Of a DNA stretch of 8,702 nucleotides, positions 7,045-8,702 are shown piece after piece. Location of the stretch: positions 1 to 8,702 of the forward strand of contig DAOVMD010000103.1 in assembly GCA_030630935.1 (NCBI GenBank). Direction: 5' to 3'. Every line of letters begins with the position of its first letter. Within the stretch, counting starts at the first letter, position 1. A program made the translations under genes and the position numbers. This DNA is from Candidatus Mcinerneyibacteriota bacterium (GTDB taxonomy: Bacteria > AUK180 > JAQVHJ01). A model generated the notes under the pieces. That model was not told where the DNA came from. It ran no database searches and saw only the letters and a list, made by a program, of their open reading frames with translations.

Positions 7045-8490
7045 TTACTGATTAAAAATCTGTTCAATAAACCAAAGCTTTTTATAGTTCCTTATATTTC
7101 TTTGTTTTTTAAATTTCTTACAAATTCTTTGAATGGATTTCTTTGCTAATTTCAAATGATAATCTGCTAATTTAAAATCAATCTTAGAAAAATATTTATA
7201 GCTGCAATAATGAAAGAAGGGGTCTGCTGAAATATCCTTAAACTTTAAATAATATTTTCTCTTTTCTTTTGAAAGTTTTTTTGGTACTTCAAGCAAGGAT
7301 AAATATAAAAAATAATAAGCTAAGTCCAATGATGTATTTATTTGTTTCTCTTTCAATAGTTCATAAAGTTTATCCAGTTGTTTTTTTATCGCATAAAATT
7401 GAGCTAAGATATCGTTGATCTCGACAATAATATGCTGCCATTTTTGCGTACTTGCTTTATCTCTAATCTTAAATAGGTTTTCAGGATTGAAGTTCTCTCT
7501 TTTTCTATACATATTCAAGTATTCATTTAATAAAAGAAATGTTGTTCTATCGTATTCATTATCGATATCTAAAGTTTTGAGTGAGTTAAAAATAAATTTC
7601 TCTGCGAAATTCAGGTCACCAATAAGGATTAGGTGTAGGGTAATGTTGAAGTTCTCAATAAATATTCCCCTTCTATTATCAATTGATTTAAATATCTCTA
7701 ATGATTTCAAATTATTTTTAATTGATTTTTCAAAGTCTTCATGCTTATAATAATAATGTGATAACTTGGAAAAATAAAGTGCCTCTCCAAGCTGCTCTCC
7801 TATCTTTTTAAAAATCTTATAACCTTTCCTTGAATATTCTAATAACTGTTTCTCCGTTATAACCGGGATTGGAATATTGCTCAGGTTATTATAAACTATC
7901 GCCATTTGTCTTAGCTGTTTAGTACCTTTTAAAAAAATGAGGAGCTCTAAAAATATCTTTTTTGCCTTATTGTATTCCCCGAGATTACGATATGCTACAC
8001 CAAGTCTATTCATTGTTGATCTATAAAAAATACTTTCTTGATAATTATTTTCTTTCTTTAATAATTTTAGTACTTTTTCAAAAATATCTTTTGAAGCTTT
8101 AAAGTTTCCCTTAAAGTATTCTAAAAGAGCATAATCATTTAAAAATAGTAATTTCAAGGATTTAGTTTGCTTTTTATTTTTAATGAGTTTAACAGCATTG
8201 TCAACTGCAATTTTTGCATTTTGATATTCACCAAAAATCCCTGAATAGTATGAGTAATTATGCTCAGCTAAAGCTTTAAGATAAATATTCTCTGATTTGG
8301 AATTCAAATCAAATCTGAAATTTTTGAATTTTGTAAAATCCTTTTTTAATTCACCGATAAATTCAGAAATGACTCCGGTTCTTAGATATATTTCTAGTTG
8401 TAAGAAATTCTTTCTATCTCCTTCCATAATCATGTCGGGGAAGAATTCATTGAATAAGGTTTTTACCTGAAGATTTTTTAAGAAGCTCAT
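7045..8490 (-). CDS. TPR-repeat protein, soluble, no catalytic domain
   Basis: This 481-residue protein consists mostly of helical repeats. Tetratricopeptide-type units are clearest at about 70-103, 116-146, 160-189 ('NRLGVAYRNLGEYNKAKKIF'), 238-270 and 277-308. The C-terminal third remains helical but is more degenerate and ends very basic (about 455-470). I see no signal peptide, membrane helix or enzyme domain, so it is probably a cytoplasmic protein-binding scaffold. The arrangement resembles the TPR half of large bacterial regulators (MalT-like or TPR-kinase/cyclase proteins), but here it stands alone. The start is ATG 8490 with GAGAG 4 nt upstream. It has its own near-consensus promoter and is monocistronic in this window, facing the SGNH gene tail to tail with 130 nt between. 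Partner and function are unknown. Confidence 0.85.
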   Translation of the reverse strand: MSFLKNLQVKTLFNEFFPDMIMEGDRKNFLQLEIYLRTGVISEFIGELKKDFTKFKNFRFDLNSKSENIYLKALAEHNYSYYSGIFGEYQNAKIAVDNAVKLIKNKKQTKSLKLLFLNDYALLEYFKGNFKASKDIFEKVLKLLKKENNYQESIFYRSTMNRLGVAYRNLGEYNKAKKIFLELLIFLKGTKQLRQMAIVYNNLSNIPIPVITEKQLLEYSRKGYKIFKKIGEQLGEALYFSKLSHYYYKHEDFEKSIKNNLKSLEIFKSIDNRRGIFIENFNITLHLILIGDLNFAEKFIFNSLKTLDIDNEYDRTTFLLLNEYLNMYRKRENFNPENLFKIRDKASTQKWQHIIVEINDILAQFYAIKKQLDKLYELLKEKQINTSLDLAYYFLYLSLLEVPKKLSKEKRKYYLKFKDISADPFFHYCSYKYFSKIDFKLADYHLKLAKKSIQRICKKFKKQRNIRNYKKLWFIEQIFNQ

Positions 8491-8519
8491 TTTGCTCTCA
8501 TTTAATTAATTATTTTGTT

Positions 8520-8548
8520 ATTTTAAACTATAAAACATAATTTGTCAA
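8520..8548 (-). promoter_or_regulatory. Promoter of the TPR-protein gene
   Basis: TTGACA (8548-8543), a 17-nt spacer, then TAAAAT (8525-8520) on the minus strand, giving a predicted start near 8513 and a leader of about 23 nt to ATG 8490. It is the same -35, spacer length and -10 as the lipid kinase operon promoter. The 14-bp repeat lies 9 nt upstream of the -35. Confidence 0.75.
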
Positions 8549-8557
8549 TAAAAAAAT

Positions 8558-8571
8558 AGTTTCGCTTCGCT
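8558..8571. repeat. 14-bp intergenic repeat, copy B
   Basis: This is the second exact copy of AGTTTCGCTTCGCT, in the same orientation as copy A. It lies 9 bp upstream of the TPR gene's -35 and 5 bp before the lysine-rich frame at 8577. Flanks outside the 14 bp do not match copy A, and no hairpin is evident here. Confidence 0.5.
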
Positions 8572-8576
8572 ACACA

Positions 8577-8702
8577 ATGAACAAAAATAAAAAGAATAAA
8601 CATGAAACTGACAAGAACTTTTTTAAATACAGAAATAAAAAAACAAAAAAAGTAAAGAAAAGAAAAAATTTTTACATGGACTTTTACGAGACTTGTAAAG
8701 GA
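8577..8702 (+). CDS. Possible lysine-rich protein, N-terminal fragment (runs off right edge)
   Basis: A frame opens at ATG 8577 and stays open for 42 codons to the window end. About a third of the residues are lysine (14 Lys, 2 Arg, 6 Asn), and the seen part ends 'NFYMDFYETCKG'. No Shine-Dalgarno is visible before the ATG; the 14-bp repeat ends 5 nt upstream. The A-rich composition alone could keep a frame open, so this may be non-coding. If real, it diverges from the TPR gene. A basic N-terminus and a late 'FYETCKG' do not identify a family. Confidence 0.35.
   Translation, partial: MNKNKKNKHETDKNFFKYRNKKTKKVKKRKNFYMDFYETCKG

Noticed and set aside
7415-7750. Plus-strand frame of 111 codons
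   Set aside because: It is an antisense shadow of the TPR gene; its Ser/Phe/Leu-rich composition is what the reverse complement of a Lys/Glu/Asn-rich gene gives.

Overview
This is an AT-rich bacterial chromosome segment. It has near-consensus sigma-70-type promoters, good Shine-Dalgarno sites and short intergenic gaps. The mix of gene families (zinc-ribbon membrane proteins, PEGA repeats, a free-standing TPR protein, an SGNH hydrolase with an N-terminal anchor, a possible LytTR relic) would fit a Gram-negative-type environmental lineage such as the FCB group or a related candidate phylum. Nothing in the window fixes the taxonomy, so this is only a guess.

Left part (1-5231, all minus strand): a four-gene operon is read from a TTGACA-17-TAAAAT promoter at 5231-5203. 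It encodes a YegS/DgkB-type lipid kinase (5178-4273), a zinc-ribbon polytopic membrane protein resembling DUF2339 (4258-2516), a zinc-ribbon/single-TM/PEGA protein (2529-961), and a second, tandemly duplicated copy of that PEGA protein (937 to beyond base 1). The genes are 14 nt apart, overlapping, or 23 nt apart. The three downstream products each begin with a short CxxC...CxxC ribbon followed by membrane segments. Together they look like an uncharacterised envelope or membrane module next to a lipid kinase.

Middle (5179-5747): this divergent intergenic region holds the operon promoter, a pair of direct repeats just upstream of it, a 14-bp sequence that recurs at 8558, a possible decayed reading frame (5410-5702) with some resemblance to a LytTR DNA-binding domain, and a second strong promoter (TTGACT-17-TATAAT, extended -10) for the plus-strand gene.

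Right part: an SGNH/GDSL-type hydrolase with an N-terminal membrane anchor (5748-6914, plus) converges on a soluble TPR-repeat protein (8490-7045, minus), which has its own TTGACA-17-TAAAAT promoter. Diverging from the latter, a lysine-rich reading frame opens at 8577 and runs off the right edge. I saw no tRNA, rRNA, CRISPR array, intact insertion sequence or convincing terminator.
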